Source of the DNA: Zobellella iuensis
Lineage (GTDB): Bacteria; Pseudomonadota; Gammaproteobacteria; Enterobacterales; Aeromonadaceae
Assembly: GCF_016746085.1 (NCBI RefSeq)
Contig: NZ_JAERTZ010000014.1
Location: forward strand, 56,497-120,496
DNA: 64,000 bases
Reading direction: 5' to 3'
Part shown: piece after piece, positions 63,931-64,000 of the stretch
How positions within the stretch are numbered: the stretch's first letter is position 1
Layout of the letters: every line of letters starts with the position of its first letter
Notes under the pieces: generated by a model
What the model was told of the DNA's origin: nothing
What the model saw: only the letters and a program-made list of their open reading frames with translations
The model's database searches: none
Translations under genes and position numbers: made by a program

Positions 63931-64000
63931 TCACAAGTCGAGTCCTTTGAGCAACTCATAGGACTCGACGTAATGCATCAGTGTGAGCCAACCGTCCCAC
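63931..64000 (-). CDS. 3' end of an unidentified gene, partial
   Basis: On the minus strand a frame enters from the right edge and ends at a TGA at 63931. The visible tail reads WDGWLTLMHYVESYELLKG then LDL. It is too short to identify; a real protein is likely because no stop interrupts it and codons look normal. Confidence 0.35.
   Translation of the reverse strand, partial: WDGWLTLMHYVESYELLKGLDL

Overview
The window is a GC-rich gammaproteobacterial chromosome segment. Gene order in the housekeeping blocks (mazG?-relA-rlmD/barA; pdxJ-recO-era-rnc-lepB-lepA-rseC-rseB-rseA-rpoE/nadB; cptA-sdhE/ygfZ; lysS-prfB, recJ-xerD/fldB; trmN6/srmB; pilU-pilT/yggS-proC-yggT-yggU-DUF4426-rdgB-hemW; zapD-yacG-mutT) is the classic enteric/Vibrio/Aeromonas order. 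Together with the ectoine genes and TRAP transport this suggests a marine or halotolerant member of the Aeromonadales-type group (Oceanimonas/Zobellella-like); the genus is an inference. No rRNA, tRNA, IS element, prophage or CRISPR array was seen.

Layout: 1-19 kb is conserved core (stringent response, BarA, PLP synthesis, RNase III/Era, signal peptidase, the sigma-E operon with a recognisable sigma-E promoter, NadB, the SdhE/CptA flavinylation module, YgfZ). 18.3-21 kb holds a LysR regulator divergent from a PACE-family efflux protein, then a DAACS symporter. 21.4-41.6 kb is a 20-kb accessory catabolic island for ectoine-type compatible solutes. 41.9-64 kb returns to core genes, interrupted by a chemoreceptor inserted between recJ and prfB.

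The ectoine island radiates from a MocR-type regulator (enuR). On the plus strand lie doeA, doeB, doeX (AsnC-type regulator), doeC, doeD, eutB, eutC, eutA and a DMT transporter: ring opening, deacetylation, transamination and oxidation to aspartate, with EutBCA handling hydroxyectoine. On the minus strand lies a TeaABC-like TRAP transporter followed by a second DoeA-type M24 hydrolase, a threonine-aldolase-family enzyme, an aldehyde dehydrogenase and an AbgA-like M20 amidohydrolase. That set is not part of the textbook doe/eut pathway. It makes chemical sense as a retro-aldol route: hydroxyectoine to N-acetyl-3-hydroxy-2,4-diaminobutyrate, to 3-hydroxy-2,4-diaminobutyrate (4-aminothreonine), to glycine plus aminoacetaldehyde, to a second glycine. 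This is my leading candidate for an undescribed system and it is a hypothesis.

Other notable signals: a dispersed, highly structured palindromic repeat family (34.4, 41.7 and 43.5 kb) whose stems vary in compensatory fashion, one copy filling the prfB-lysS gap; a doeA leader with a small ORF and a perfect 14-bp hairpin; heptameric GAAGCTG-type repeats starting at stop codons; a canonical RF2 frameshift site; a near-perfect Fur box upstream of a small periplasmic protein gene; and a 51-codon arginine-rich ORF after srmB.
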